64,000 bases of DNA from an uncultured Roseobacter sp. (lineage in GTDB: Bacteria > Pseudomonadota > Alphaproteobacteria > Rhodobacterales > Rhodobacteraceae), in contig NZ_CANLKW010000004.1 in assembly GCF_947491795.1 (NCBI RefSeq), positions 62,001-126,000 of the forward strand. The letters run 5' to 3'. The notes below the pieces were generated by a model. The model was not told where the DNA came from. It saw only the letters and a program-made list of their open reading frames with translations, and searched no databases. Position 1 is the first letter of the stretch. Every line of letters begins with the position of its first letter. Both the position numbers and the translations under genes were made by a program. Shown one piece after another: positions 19,125 through 27,822 of this stretch.

Positions 19125-19664
19125 TCATCTTAACCCTCCGGCTGTATCAGGATCTCCCGGCGCTGATTTGCGAACGCCCAGAAGCGTATGGGTCACCGCC
19201 ACAACAGCAGGATAGCAGATCAGCGTCATGGCCAGTTGTGAAAATGACAGGCCAAGCGCGGGCGGGTCAACCAGCGTGATCATCAGCCCGAGCCTGTACG
19301 CGATGCTGATGGCGGCAATCATAACGCAAACGGTCAGCCACTCGCCGGGAAAGGTCCCATCCCGCACGGCGCGCGCGCGGGATTTCAGGTTTTCGCACCC
19401 CAGCAGTGCGAGCAGCGCCCAGAGACCGGGTGGCCGCTGCAGCAACAGATCGGCAAGCAGAAAAAGCAGCGCGAGGCCCAGGGCCGGCACATATTCAGGC
19501 CGCCTGACAGACCAGGCACAGGCGAAGGCCAGCAGCAGGTCAGGCCCGGCCCATCGCGATGGCGTCAGGTTCAGTGGCAGCAACTGAAAGAACAGGATCA
19601 CACAGACCAGAAAGGCAAAGGTCAGCCGCATGCTCCACAGTTTTGTAACAGGGGCGTCGGTCAC
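19125..19664 (-). CDS. mreD: Rod shape-determining protein MreD
   Basis: Small integral membrane protein, 179 residues, with about five hydrophobic segments (FAFLVCVILFFQLLPL, LGLALLFLLADLLLQ and others). MreD has little sequence conservation; the call rests on size, topology and position between mreC and mrdA. It links MreC to the wall-synthesis enzymes of the elongasome. Its start overlaps the mreC stop by four bases; 28 bases separate it from mrdA. Confidence 0.87.
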   Translation of the reverse strand: MTDAPVTKLWSMRLTFAFLVCVILFFQLLPLNLTPSRWAGPDLLLAFACAWSVRRPEYVPALGLALLFLLADLLLQRPPGLWALLALLGCENLKSRARAVRDGTFPGEWLTVCVMIAAISIAYRLGLMITLVDPPALGLSFSQLAMTLICYPAVVAVTHTLLGVRKSAPGDPDTAGGLR

Positions 19665-20554
19665 TGGATGACCTCCTCTGTTACGATCACGGGCAGCTGG
19701 GGGCCAATGACCTGCGGATTGTCATCGATGGGTTCATTCCCATGGTGTCGCAACACCCGCAGAAATTCGAGACGTTCGTAATCTGCCGCCAGACGTACGC
19801 GCAGCGTGCCGCCGGGATCCGCCGCGACCTGTCCGATAAGCAGACCGGAAGGGAAAACGCCCCCGTCGCCGGTGGTGACAACCCGGTCGCCGGGGCGCAC
19901 CTGATCGGGGTTTTCCAGAAAGTCGACCAGCGGGGCAGGGGTGTTGTCGCCCGCGACGATCGTGCGCTGGCCGGACGGCTGGATGGCAGCCGGAATGCGG
20001 CTCGAGGCGTCTGTCAGCAGGATCACGCGCGATGTGTTCCGACCGACGCCGGAAATCCGCCCCACGACCCCGATCCCGTCCATCGTTGCCCAGCCTTCTA
20101 CGATGCCGTCGCGTGCGCCCACGTTCAGCAACACCGATTGCCGGAAGGGCGAGCCACTGTCGGCCAGCACGACGCCGGATATCACCGTCAGGCGCGGGTC
20201 CAGACGGACATTGTTCAGATCGAGCAGGCGGGCGTTTTCCTGCTCCAGCTGCACGGCGGCCTCTTTCCAGGCCTGCATCCGGCGCAGTTCGGAGCGCAGC
20301 TCCTGGTTCTGCTCTGCAAGGCGCTGGTAGCTCTGAAAATCCCGGAGCAGGCTGACAACACCGGTCACCGGCGCCATGGCCCAGTCAAAACCGGGCACAA
20401 ACCGGTCAGTGATCTGCGCGCGAAAGCGTTCAACACGCGGGCTGTCGATCCGCCACAGCAGAAAAATGCCAAGCAGGCACAGCACGAGCACTGCGATCAG
20501 CAGCCGGCGCAGCGGGCCGGTGAAATCACTGCTCTGGGTGCGGTCGCGGGCCAT
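19661..20554 (-). CDS. mreC: Rod shape-determining protein MreC
   Basis: Bitopic protein of 297 residues: one transmembrane segment near residues 15-34 (LIAVLVLCLLGIFLLW), a coiled coil around 75-105 (YQRLAEQNQELRSELRRMQ), then the periplasmic beta-barrel domains (GVVGRISGVGRNTSRVILLTD, VVTTGDGGVFPSGLLIGQV). It scaffolds MreD, PBP2 and RodA. The N-terminal cytoplasmic tail is short. 72 bp separate it from mreB upstream, and it overlaps mreD. Confidence 0.95.
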   Translation of the reverse strand: MARDRTQSSDFTGPLRRLLIAVLVLCLLGIFLLWRIDSPRVERFRAQITDRFVPGFDWAMAPVTGVVSLLRDFQSYQRLAEQNQELRSELRRMQAWKEAAVQLEQENARLLDLNNVRLDPRLTVISGVVLADSGSPFRQSVLLNVGARDGIVEGWATMDGIGVVGRISGVGRNTSRVILLTDASSRIPAAIQPSGQRTIVAGDNTPAPLVDFLENPDQVRPGDRVVTTGDGGVFPSGLLIGQVAADPGGTLRVRLAADYERLEFLRVLRHHGNEPIDDNPQVIGPQLPVIVTEEVIQ

Positions 20555-20626
20555 CAGCGGCGGGTCTCCTGCCCCGTTTCAGGCAGGGCAGTCCTGCCGC
20601 TGTCGGGGGTGTTGGTCGGGGGCTGC

Positions 20627-21682
<1,056 letters not shown>

Positions 21683-21866
21683 TCAGCCTTGCCCGAATGT
21701 CATTGGTCCTGGCCCTGAAAGGCCCGGTTGCCAGGTGTTATATGCTTAGGCGCGACATGGTGAAAGAGGCGTTAACGATGATCTGGGCATCATCTTGCTG
21801 TTTCGTTGCGATTGTATCGCAGCCAGAAACAGTCCTGCACGTCTCGGCAGCAGATTTTCGAGAGTT

Positions 21867-21895
21867 CCTCTGACCGGTAACGGGCCGGTCAGAGG
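21867..21895 (-). terminator. Perfect 11-bp inverted repeat downstream of leuA
   Basis: CCTCTGACCGG and its exact complement are separated by a seven-base loop, 13 bases beyond the leuA stop. The stem is strong and GC-rich. No T-run follows on the minus strand, so it may end transcription inefficiently, help Rho, or protect the 3' end. It also lies upstream of mreB, which is transcribed in the same direction. Confidence 0.55.
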
Positions 21896-21907
21896 GGTGA
21901 TTCACCG

Positions 21908-23476
21908 TCAGCTGACGTCTTTGTAGCTGATTTCGGGCCGGTCGCTGCCGCCCTTTTCGCGTCGCACCAGCAGGCGGTTCAGCGCGTGGATATAGGCGAG
22001 CGCAGAGGCAACCACCGTATCCGTATGCGCCGACTGACCGGTCACGATGCGGCCTTCCTCTTCCATGCGTACCGAAACGGTCGCCTGAGCGTCTGTTCCT
22101 TCGGTCACGGCCTGCACCTGGTAAAGCTGCAGACGTGCGCTGTGCTCGACCAGCGCCTTGATCGCGTTGAACGAGGCGTCCACAGGGCCGTCACCGGTCT
22201 GTGTCGTCGACTTTTCAGCGCCATCAACCACGAGCGTCATATCGGCTTGCTGGGGGCCGTCGGTGCCGCAGACCACACGCAGGGATTTCAGCTGGATCCG
22301 GTCGTTTTCAGGGTCAGACGAGGTGCGCATCAGCGCGATCAAGTCATCGTCGTAGATTTCCTTTTTCCGGTCTGCCAGTTCCTTGAACCGCACAAACACG
22401 TCCTTGAGCTGGTTGTCCCCCAGTTCGAACCCGAGATTTTCCAGTTTGGACCGCAACGCCGCGCGCCCGGAGTGTTTGCCCATGACGATATTGGTCTCGG
22501 TCAGGCCCACGTCCTCGGGGCGCATGATCTCGAAGGTTTCGGCGTTCTTGAGCATCCCGTCCTGGTGGATACCGCTTTCATGGGCAAAAGCGTTCTTGCC
22601 CACGATCGCCTTGTTAAACTGAACCGGAAAACCGGACACCGTCGCAACCCGGCGCGAGATGTTCATAATTTTGGTGGCATCGATGCGCGTCTGATAGGGC
22701 ATAATGTCGTTGCGCACTTTGAGGGCCATCACGACCTCTTCCAGTGCGGTGTTGCCTGCCCGTTCGCCCAGCCCGTTGATGGTGCATTCGATCTGCCGCG
22801 CGCCCGCCTCGACCGCCGCCAGGCTGTTCGCCGTGGCCATGCCAAGATCATTGTGACAGTGCGTGGCAAAGGTGATGGTGTCGGCGCCGGGCACCCGCTC
22901 CAGCAGCATGCGGATCAGTTCCGCGGATTCGCGCGGCGCTGTGTAGCCGACGGTATCGGGGATATTGATCGTGGTGGCGCCGCATTTGATCGCAATTTCC
23001 ACAACCCGGCAGAGATAATCCTCTTCTGTGCGGGTGGCATCCATCGGCGACCACTGCACATTGTCACACAGGTTGCGGGCATGGGTCACGGTCTGCTCGA
23101 TGCGCTCGGCCATCTGACCCATGTCCAGATTGGGGATCGCGCGGTGCAGCGGCGATGTGCCGATAAAGGTGTGAATGCGGGGTTTTTCCGCGTGTTTCAC
23201 GGCGTCCCAGCAGCGGTCGATATCGCCCAGCTGTGCGCGGGCCAGCCCGCAGATTACGCTGTTTTTTGCCTGCTTTGCAATCTCGCTGACGGCGGCGAAA
23301 TCACCCTCAGAGGCGATGGGAAACCCGGCTTCGATGATGTCGACGCCCATCTCGTCCAGCAGCCCGGCGATCTCAAGCTTTTCGGCGTGGGTCATGGTTG
23401 CGCCGGGCGATTGTTCGCCATCGCGCAGGGTGGTGTCAAAAATGAGGACGCGGTCCTGTCCGGCTGTATCAGTCAT
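21908..23476 (-). CDS. leuA: 2-isopropylmalate synthase LeuA
   Basis: First committed enzyme of leucine synthesis, condensing acetyl-CoA with 2-oxoisovalerate. 522 residues: the HMGL-like TIM barrel starts with DTTLRDGEQSPGATM (residues 14-28), has the metal-binding HCHNDLG near 209 and GLGERAGN near 237, and the C-terminal LeuA allosteric domain follows (SLRVVCGTDGPQQADMTLVV, later LNRLLVRR). Length suits the bacterial feedback-inhibited form. A leucine-rich mini-ORF and hairpin upstream suggest attenuation control (see separate entries). Confidence 0.96.
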   Translation of the reverse strand: MTDTAGQDRVLIFDTTLRDGEQSPGATMTHAEKLEIAGLLDEMGVDIIEAGFPIASEGDFAAVSEIAKQAKNSVICGLARAQLGDIDRCWDAVKHAEKPRIHTFIGTSPLHRAIPNLDMGQMAERIEQTVTHARNLCDNVQWSPMDATRTEEDYLCRVVEIAIKCGATTINIPDTVGYTAPRESAELIRMLLERVPGADTITFATHCHNDLGMATANSLAAVEAGARQIECTINGLGERAGNTALEEVVMALKVRNDIMPYQTRIDATKIMNISRRVATVSGFPVQFNKAIVGKNAFAHESGIHQDGMLKNAETFEIMRPEDVGLTETNIVMGKHSGRAALRSKLENLGFELGDNQLKDVFVRFKELADRKKEIYDDDLIALMRTSSDPENDRIQLKSLRVVCGTDGPQQADMTLVVDGAEKSTTQTGDGPVDASFNAIKALVEHSARLQLYQVQAVTEGTDAQATVSVRMEEEGRIVTGQSAHTDTVVASALAYIHALNRLLVRREKGGSDRPEISYKDVS

Positions 23477-23525
23477 TTCGGAATTCTTTCGTTATCTGCT
23501 TTGATGTCCTGGCGCGCGGGCGATC

Positions 23526-23561
23526 CCTCTGAGCGGGCGCGCCGAAGGGCACGCTCAGAGG
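23526..23561 (-). promoter_or_regulatory. Hairpin in the leuA leader, overlapping the leader-peptide stop
   Basis: CCTCTGAGCG and CGCTCAGAGG form a perfect 10-bp stem around a 16-base loop that can itself pair partly (GCCC with GGC). The TGA of the mini-ORF (23555-23557) lies inside the upstream arm, and the arm starts about eight bases after a run of Leu codons. A ribosome stalled on those codons would cover the arm. There is no U-run after the stem, so whether it is a terminator or works on translation is open. Confidence 0.5.
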
Positions 23562-23632
23562 CGCGTTAGCAGCAGCGCTGCAGCGGCGGGCAGAGTGCGC
23601 GCGGGGAACATATGTTCAGCAGCTGGTCTCAT
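23555..23632 (-). CDS. Candidate leucine leader peptide upstream of leuA (25 codons)
   Basis: The minus strand from the ATG at 23632 reads MRPAAEHMFPARTLP, then AAAALLLTRL and a stop. Five of 25 codons are Leu and four of the last six, including CTG CTG CTA in a row and CTC directly before TGA. The stop lies in the arm of a hairpin located 50 bases before the leuA start. This is the classical layout of a leader peptide for attenuation. A TATAAC element at 23640-23645 is placed so that transcription could begin at or next to the ATG, which would make the leader leaderless; there is no convincing ribosome-binding site otherwise. Too short for standard gene calling; translation is inferred. Confidence 0.5.
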   Translation of the reverse strand: MRPAAEHMFPARTLPAAAALLLTRL

Positions 23633-23733
23633 GCCCGCAGTTATACCGCAGGCTCCATAAATGGAAAGAGGCTTTTCGCGGCCTTCTGGTGTTGCGACTT
23701 GAACCTGTGGGTCCGGCGGCTAGGTGGCCGGGG

Positions 23734-24399
23734 ATGAGACGTATTCTGATGATTGGTGCCTCAGGCGGGATCGGCGCTGCGCTGACAGCGGCCCTGCGTG
23801 CGCGGGGCGATGAGGTGGTGACGCTGTCGCGTTCCCGGGACGGGCTGGATGTGACGGATGAGGCTTCGGTCGCAGCGCTGGTGGGCGCGCAGCAGGGGCC
23901 GTTTGATCTGATTTTTGTGGCGACCGGTGCGCTGGAGACAGATGGCGCCGTCCCGGAAAAGAGCGTTAAATCAGTAACATCAAAAGCCATGATGGGTCAG
24001 TTCGCGCTGAATGCGCTGGGTCCGGCGCTGGTGCTGCGCCATGCCGCTGACCTGCTGCCGCGCGACCGTGTTGCCATGGTGGCGGTCCTGTCGGCGCGGG
24101 TCGGATCAATCGGGGACAACCGGATGGGTGGCTGGATCAGCTATCGCAGCGCCAAGGCTGCTGTGAACCAGATCGTACATACGGCGGCGATTGAGCTGGC
24201 GCGCAGCCACAGACACAGCATTTGCGTGGCGCTGCATCCGGGCACGGTCGCGACGCCCTTTACCGAGAAATACCTGGGCCGTCATCCGGCAGTCCCGGCA
24301 GATGAAGCTGCAGAAAACCTGATCCGCGTCATGGAGGGGCTGACGCCTGCTCAGACGGGTGGGTTTTATGACTGGGCGGGAAAAGAGGTGCCCTGGTGA
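23734..24399 (+). CDS. Short-chain dehydrogenase/reductase (SDR) family protein
   Basis: 221 residues from the ATG at 23734 with GGCCGGGG just upstream; the open frame begins earlier but the family N-terminus RRILMIGASGGIGAALTAAL starts here. NAD(P)-binding GASGGIG at residues 7-13 and the catalytic YRSAK near 139-143 are present. The sequence resembles the CsgA/sniffer-like subgroup. Its stop overlaps the start of the photolyase gene by four bases, a tight pairing that suggests shared regulation, but its substrate is unknown. Confidence 0.87.
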   Translation: MRRILMIGASGGIGAALTAALRARGDEVVTLSRSRDGLDVTDEASVAALVGAQQGPFDLIFVATGALETDGAVPEKSVKSVTSKAMMGQFALNALGPALVLRHAADLLPRDRVAMVAVLSARVGSIGDNRMGGWISYRSAKAAVNQIVHTAAIELARSHRHSICVALHPGTVATPFTEKYLGRHPAVPADEAAENLIRVMEGLTPAQTGGFYDWAGKEVPW

Positions 24400-25922
24400 T
24401 CCGTCTTGTTCTGGTCCTGGGCGATCAGCTGTCGGAAGGCCTGAGCGCGCTGGGTGCGGCCGACCGGGACAGCGATACGGTCGTTATGGCAGAGGTTGCG
24501 GATGAGACCTCTTACGTCAGGCACCACCCCAAAAAGATCGCGCTGATCTTTGCGGCCATGCGTAAGTTTGCCAGTGCGTTGCGGGAGGCGGGCTGGCAGG
24601 TCGCCTACACGGAGCTGGACGATACGGACAACGCGGGCTCTATCGTGGGAGAGTTGCTGCGGCGTGCGGAACAGACGGGCGCGGATGAAGTGCTGGCCAC
24701 CGAGCCCGGTGAATGGCGGCTGATCACGGCACTGAAACACGCACCCCTCAAAGTGCGCATTCTGCAGGACGACAGATTTATTGCGACACATCAGGAGTTT
24801 GAGGCCTGGGCGGAGGGGCGTAAGCAGCTGCGGATGGAGTATTTCTATCGCGATATGCGGGGCAAAACCGGCCTGCTGATGGAGGGTGACAAACCCGCCG
24901 GGGGCAAGTGGAACTATGATCACGACAACCGCAAACCCGCACCTGACGAGGTGGATTTCGGCGGGCCGATGCAGTTCACGCCGGACGCGGTGACGGAGGA
25001 GGTCCTGGACCTGGTGGAAGCGCGTTTTGGCAATCATTTCGGGGCGTTGCGACCCTTTCACTTTGCCACAACCCGGGGCGAGGCCCGACGGGCACTGACC
25101 CGTTTCATCAAACACGCGCTGCCGAAGTTCGGGGACTTTCAGGATGCGATGCTGAACGACAACCGGTTTCTCTATCATGCGGTGATCTCTCCCTACATGA
25201 ACATCGGGTTGCTGGACCCGCTGGAGGTCTGCGAGGCGGCGGCAGAAGCCTGGGCGGCGGGCGATGTGCCGATCAACGCCGCCGAAGGGTTTATCCGCCA
25301 GATCATCGGCTGGCGGGAATATGTGCGGGGCATCTATTTCCTGGAGGGGCCGGATTACGCTGCGCGTAACGGTCTGGGGCATGACCGGGCGTTGCCCCCG
25401 CTGTACTGGGGCGGGGAGACGGGCATGAACTGTCTGTCAAAAGCGGTGGAGCAGACCCGCGCGGAGGCCTATGCCCATCACATCCAACGCCTTATGGTGA
25501 CAGGGAATTTCGGCCTGCTGGCCGGGGTCAGCCCGACCGAATTGCACGAATGGTATCTGGCTGTTTATGCCGATGCCTTTGAATGGGTCGAGGCGCCCAA
25601 CACGGTGGGGATGAGCCAGTTTGCCGATGGCGGTGTGATCGCCTCCAAGCCCTATGTCTCCAGCGGGGCCTATATCAACCGGATGTCGGATTACTGCAAA
25701 CACTGCAGCTATTCGGTGAGCAAAAAGACGGGCGCGGGAGCCTGTCCGTTTAACCTGCTCTACTGGCATTTTCTGGACCGGCACCGGGACCGGTTCGAGG
25801 GCAATCCACGCATGGGGAACATGTACCGGACCTGGGACAGGATGGACGCGGAACGGCGCGAAACGGTGCTGCGCGAGGCGGATGATTTCCTGAAACGTCT
25901 TGAGGCGGGGGAGACCGTCTGA
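24396..25922 (+). CDS. Cryptochrome/photolyase family protein of the iron-sulfur (PhrB/CryB-like) class
   Basis: 508 residues. The N-terminal alpha/beta domain starts RLVLVLGDQLSEGLSAL, and the C-terminal FAD domain holds the conserved RQIIGWREYVRG and the segment AYAHHIQRLMVTGNFGLL. Cysteines in DYCKHCSYSVSKKTGAGAC near residue 433 plus one upstream are placed like the four cluster ligands of FeS bacterial photolyases, which repair (6-4) photoproducts or act as light sensors. Which of the two cannot be told from sequence. Translationally coupled to the SDR gene, and followed by a hairpin with a T-run. Confidence 0.9.
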   Translation: MIRLVLVLGDQLSEGLSALGAADRDSDTVVMAEVADETSYVRHHPKKIALIFAAMRKFASALREAGWQVAYTELDDTDNAGSIVGELLRRAEQTGADEVLATEPGEWRLITALKHAPLKVRILQDDRFIATHQEFEAWAEGRKQLRMEYFYRDMRGKTGLLMEGDKPAGGKWNYDHDNRKPAPDEVDFGGPMQFTPDAVTEEVLDLVEARFGNHFGALRPFHFATTRGEARRALTRFIKHALPKFGDFQDAMLNDNRFLYHAVISPYMNIGLLDPLEVCEAAAEAWAAGDVPINAAEGFIRQIIGWREYVRGIYFLEGPDYAARNGLGHDRALPPLYWGGETGMNCLSKAVEQTRAEAYAHHIQRLMVTGNFGLLAGVSPTELHEWYLAVYADAFEWVEAPNTVGMSQFADGGVIASKPYVSSGAYINRMSDYCKHCSYSVSKKTGAGACPFNLLYWHFLDRHRDRFEGNPRMGNMYRTWDRMDAERRETVLREADDFLKRLEAGETV

Positions 25923-25971
25923 GCGCAGGTGTGGCCGCGCGGAGGAGCGGGTGTTGCGCCGGTTTCCTGGT

Positions 25972-26000
25972 GCACCGCACGCCCGCGTCGGTGCGTTTTT
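25972..26000 (+). terminator. Rho-independent terminator after the photolyase gene
   Basis: GCACCG pairs with CGGTGC, extended after a bulge by ACG/CGT, around a CCCG loop, and is followed by GTTTTT and a second T5 stretch nine bases later. It lies 50 bases after the photolyase stop, on the same strand. Confidence 0.65.
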
Positions 26001-26040
26001 GGACGTTTTTCTGTAAGCCGTTGTTTTTGTTCAAAACCCA

Positions 26041-26096
26041 ACGTCGGTATAACGTCGGTATTTTGTCGGTATTACGTCGGTGCACAGGTCGGTATC
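26041..26096 (+). repeat. Array of five 11-bp-phased direct repeats (core GTCGGT)
   Basis: Copies with consensus ACGTCGGTATT lie head to tail. The GTCGGT cores start at 26043, 26054, 26065, 26076 and 26088, giving spacings of 11, 11, 11 and 12 bases, about one helical turn. A second array of the same unit lies at 59516-59558, and the two share the 19-mer GTCGGTATTACGTCGGTGC. This one is in a 282-bp gap between two convergent gene ends, after a terminator, so it is not a promoter of either neighbour. Confidence 0.85.
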
Positions 26097-26204
26097 ATGC
26101 CCGGCCGGGCCGGGGGCGGCGCGTGTCTGTTAACCTTTGCGGGCCAGCGGGACGACGCGCGGCTGCGCCGACGCCCCGCCCGCCGTCCCGCAGGGAAAAG
26201 CGGC

Positions 26205-26831
26205 TCAGATTTTACGCGCGACGATGTAGCGGCTGGGGATCTGGCCGGTGCCGTCGAAGGTTTCGACAATGCGGAACCCTGCGGCCTCGATCAGCGCGTC
26301 ATGTTCTGCCGCCGGACGGAAGGCCACCCAGGGCACGCGGCCAAAGAGGCGCAGAACCGGCAGGGCGGCGCGCAGCAGCGGGAACCAGAGCGGTGCCCTG
26401 CCCGCGGGCGCGACGGTTGTCTTGGAGATAAACAGCCCACCCGGTTCCAGCAGGGTGTGCACGCGGCGCAGAACTGTCGCGAGGTCCGGGAGCAGGTGCA
26501 GCAGGTTGAGCGCCAGCACGGCGTCATACTCGCGGTCCAGCAGGCGCGGCGAGGACCAGGCGGCGGTCACAAAGTCCAGGGTGTCCGGGCTCTGTCTGAC
26601 CTGTGCCTCGGCGATCATGCCTGCGGACACATCGGTGGCGGTATAGCGCGCCACACTCTCTGCCAGGAGAATGGCGGTGGCCCCGGTGCCGCAGCCAAGC
26701 TCCAGCACGCGGTCCTGCGGGCCCAGATAGCTGCGTGTGCGGCCCAGGGTATATTCATAGGATTCCACGTCGCGGATGGGCTGACGGGCGTATTTGGGGG
26801 CGATTCTGTCCCAGAAAGCGGTCTGTGTCAT
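26205..26831 (-). CDS. Class I SAM-dependent methyltransferase
   Basis: 208 residues from the ATG at 26831, which has AAGGAG eight bases upstream; an in-frame start 33 bases further up lacks such a site. Motif I is VLELGCGTGATAILLAE near residue 45, followed by YTATDVSAGMIAEA and the motif-II-like YDAVLALNLLHLLPDL. Substrate unknown; the Methyltransf_11/25-like fold is used on quinones, lipids and small metabolites. It is divergent from a LysR regulator 75 bp away, the usual arrangement for a LysR target. Confidence 0.88.
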   Translation of the reverse strand: MTQTAFWDRIAPKYARQPIRDVESYEYTLGRTRSYLGPQDRVLELGCGTGATAILLAESVARYTATDVSAGMIAEAQVRQSPDTLDFVTAAWSSPRLLDREYDAVLALNLLHLLPDLATVLRRVHTLLEPGGLFISKTTVAPAGRAPLWFPLLRAALPVLRLFGRVPWVAFRPAAEHDALIEAAGFRIVETFDGTGQIPSRYIVARKI

Positions 26832-26906
26832 GGCGGATCTCCTTGGATATCCACAAACTGACATATGCGAATGGTGAAAGAAATTGCGTTAATGTGACCA
26901 GGTGGT

Positions 26907-27818
26907 ATGCATAAATGCATGGAAAAACCGCCCTACAGTTTTGACTGGAATCAGACCCGCGCCTTTCTGGCGACGGTGGATGCGGGCTCCCTGTCGGGTG
27001 CTGCGAGGGCTCTTGGCCTGACGCAGCCGACCGTGGGGCGGCAGATTTCAGCCCTGGAGGCGGATCTGGGGCTTTTGCTGTTTGAGCGGGGTGGCCGGAC
27101 GCTGGCGCTGACGCGGGCCGGGCTTGATCTGGTGGAACATGCGCGCGCCATGGAGGTGGCGGCCAACCGCGTGGCGCTTGCAGCCTCTGGTCAGTCCCAG
27201 GCGGTGGAGGGGCTGGTGCGGATCACGGCGAGTGATATCTTTTCGGCCTATCTGATGCCCCGCGCCCTGAAGCGGATTGAGGCGGCAGCTCCGCATCTGG
27301 AGATCGATCTTGTGGCCTCGAACGAAGTGCGCGATCTGATCCGGCGCGAGGCGGATATCGCGGTGCGGCATGTGCGCCCGGAACAGCCTGATCTGATTGC
27401 CAAAAAGGTCCGAACCTCGACGGCGCGGTTCTATGCGGCCCCGGGCTATCTGGCGCGTCACGGCACGCCCGGCACGCTGGAGGCGCTCTCGCAGCACCGG
27501 TTCATCAGCTTTACCGACACCGACCAGATGATCGGGTATATGAAGGGAATTGGCCTGGAACTGACGCGCGGCAATTTCCGCTATGGGTCAGCCAGTGGCA
27601 TCGTGGCCTGGGAACTGGTCCGGCAGGGATTTGGCGTGACGATCATGTCAGAGGATGTGGGGGCGATGACACCGGAGGTCGTGCCGGTCCTGCCGGAGAT
27701 GGACCCGGTGACCTTTCCCACCTGGCTGGTGACCCACCGCGAGCTGCACACCAGCCGCCGGATCAGGCTGGTGTTCGATCTGTTGTCGGATTTTCTGGAG
27801 CAGGCGCGGCGGGTCTGA
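26907..27818 (+). CDS. LysR family transcriptional regulator
   Basis: 303 residues with the N-terminal winged helix-turn-helix (RAFLATVDAGSLSGAARALGLTQPTVGRQISALE, residues 17-50) and a periplasmic-binding-like effector domain from about 95. ATG at 26907 or 26919. Divergent from the methyltransferase gene, which is its most likely target. I did not find a convincing T-N11-A operator in the 75-bp gap. The effector is unknown. Confidence 0.92.
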   Translation: MHKCMEKPPYSFDWNQTRAFLATVDAGSLSGAARALGLTQPTVGRQISALEADLGLLLFERGGRTLALTRAGLDLVEHARAMEVAANRVALAASGQSQAVEGLVRITASDIFSAYLMPRALKRIEAAAPHLEIDLVASNEVRDLIRREADIAVRHVRPEQPDLIAKKVRTSTARFYAAPGYLARHGTPGTLEALSQHRFISFTDTDQMIGYMKGIGLELTRGNFRYGSASGIVAWELVRQGFGVTIMSEDVGAMTPEVVPVLPEMDPVTFPTWLVTHRELHTSRRIRLVFDLLSDFLEQARRV

Positions 27819-27822
27819 GCGT

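Noticed and set aside
23680..23720. tRNA-like fragment (GGTTCAAGTCGC on the minus strand)
   Set aside because: The T-loop-like sequence has no pairing arms and no acceptor stem, so it is not a tRNA.
26041..26096. CRISPR array
   Set aside because: Units are 11 bases without unique spacers, and no cas genes are near.
25929..26861. Long plus-strand frame over the methyltransferase region
   Set aside because: Antisense shadow; the minus strand has the SAM-binding motif and a good ribosome-binding site.
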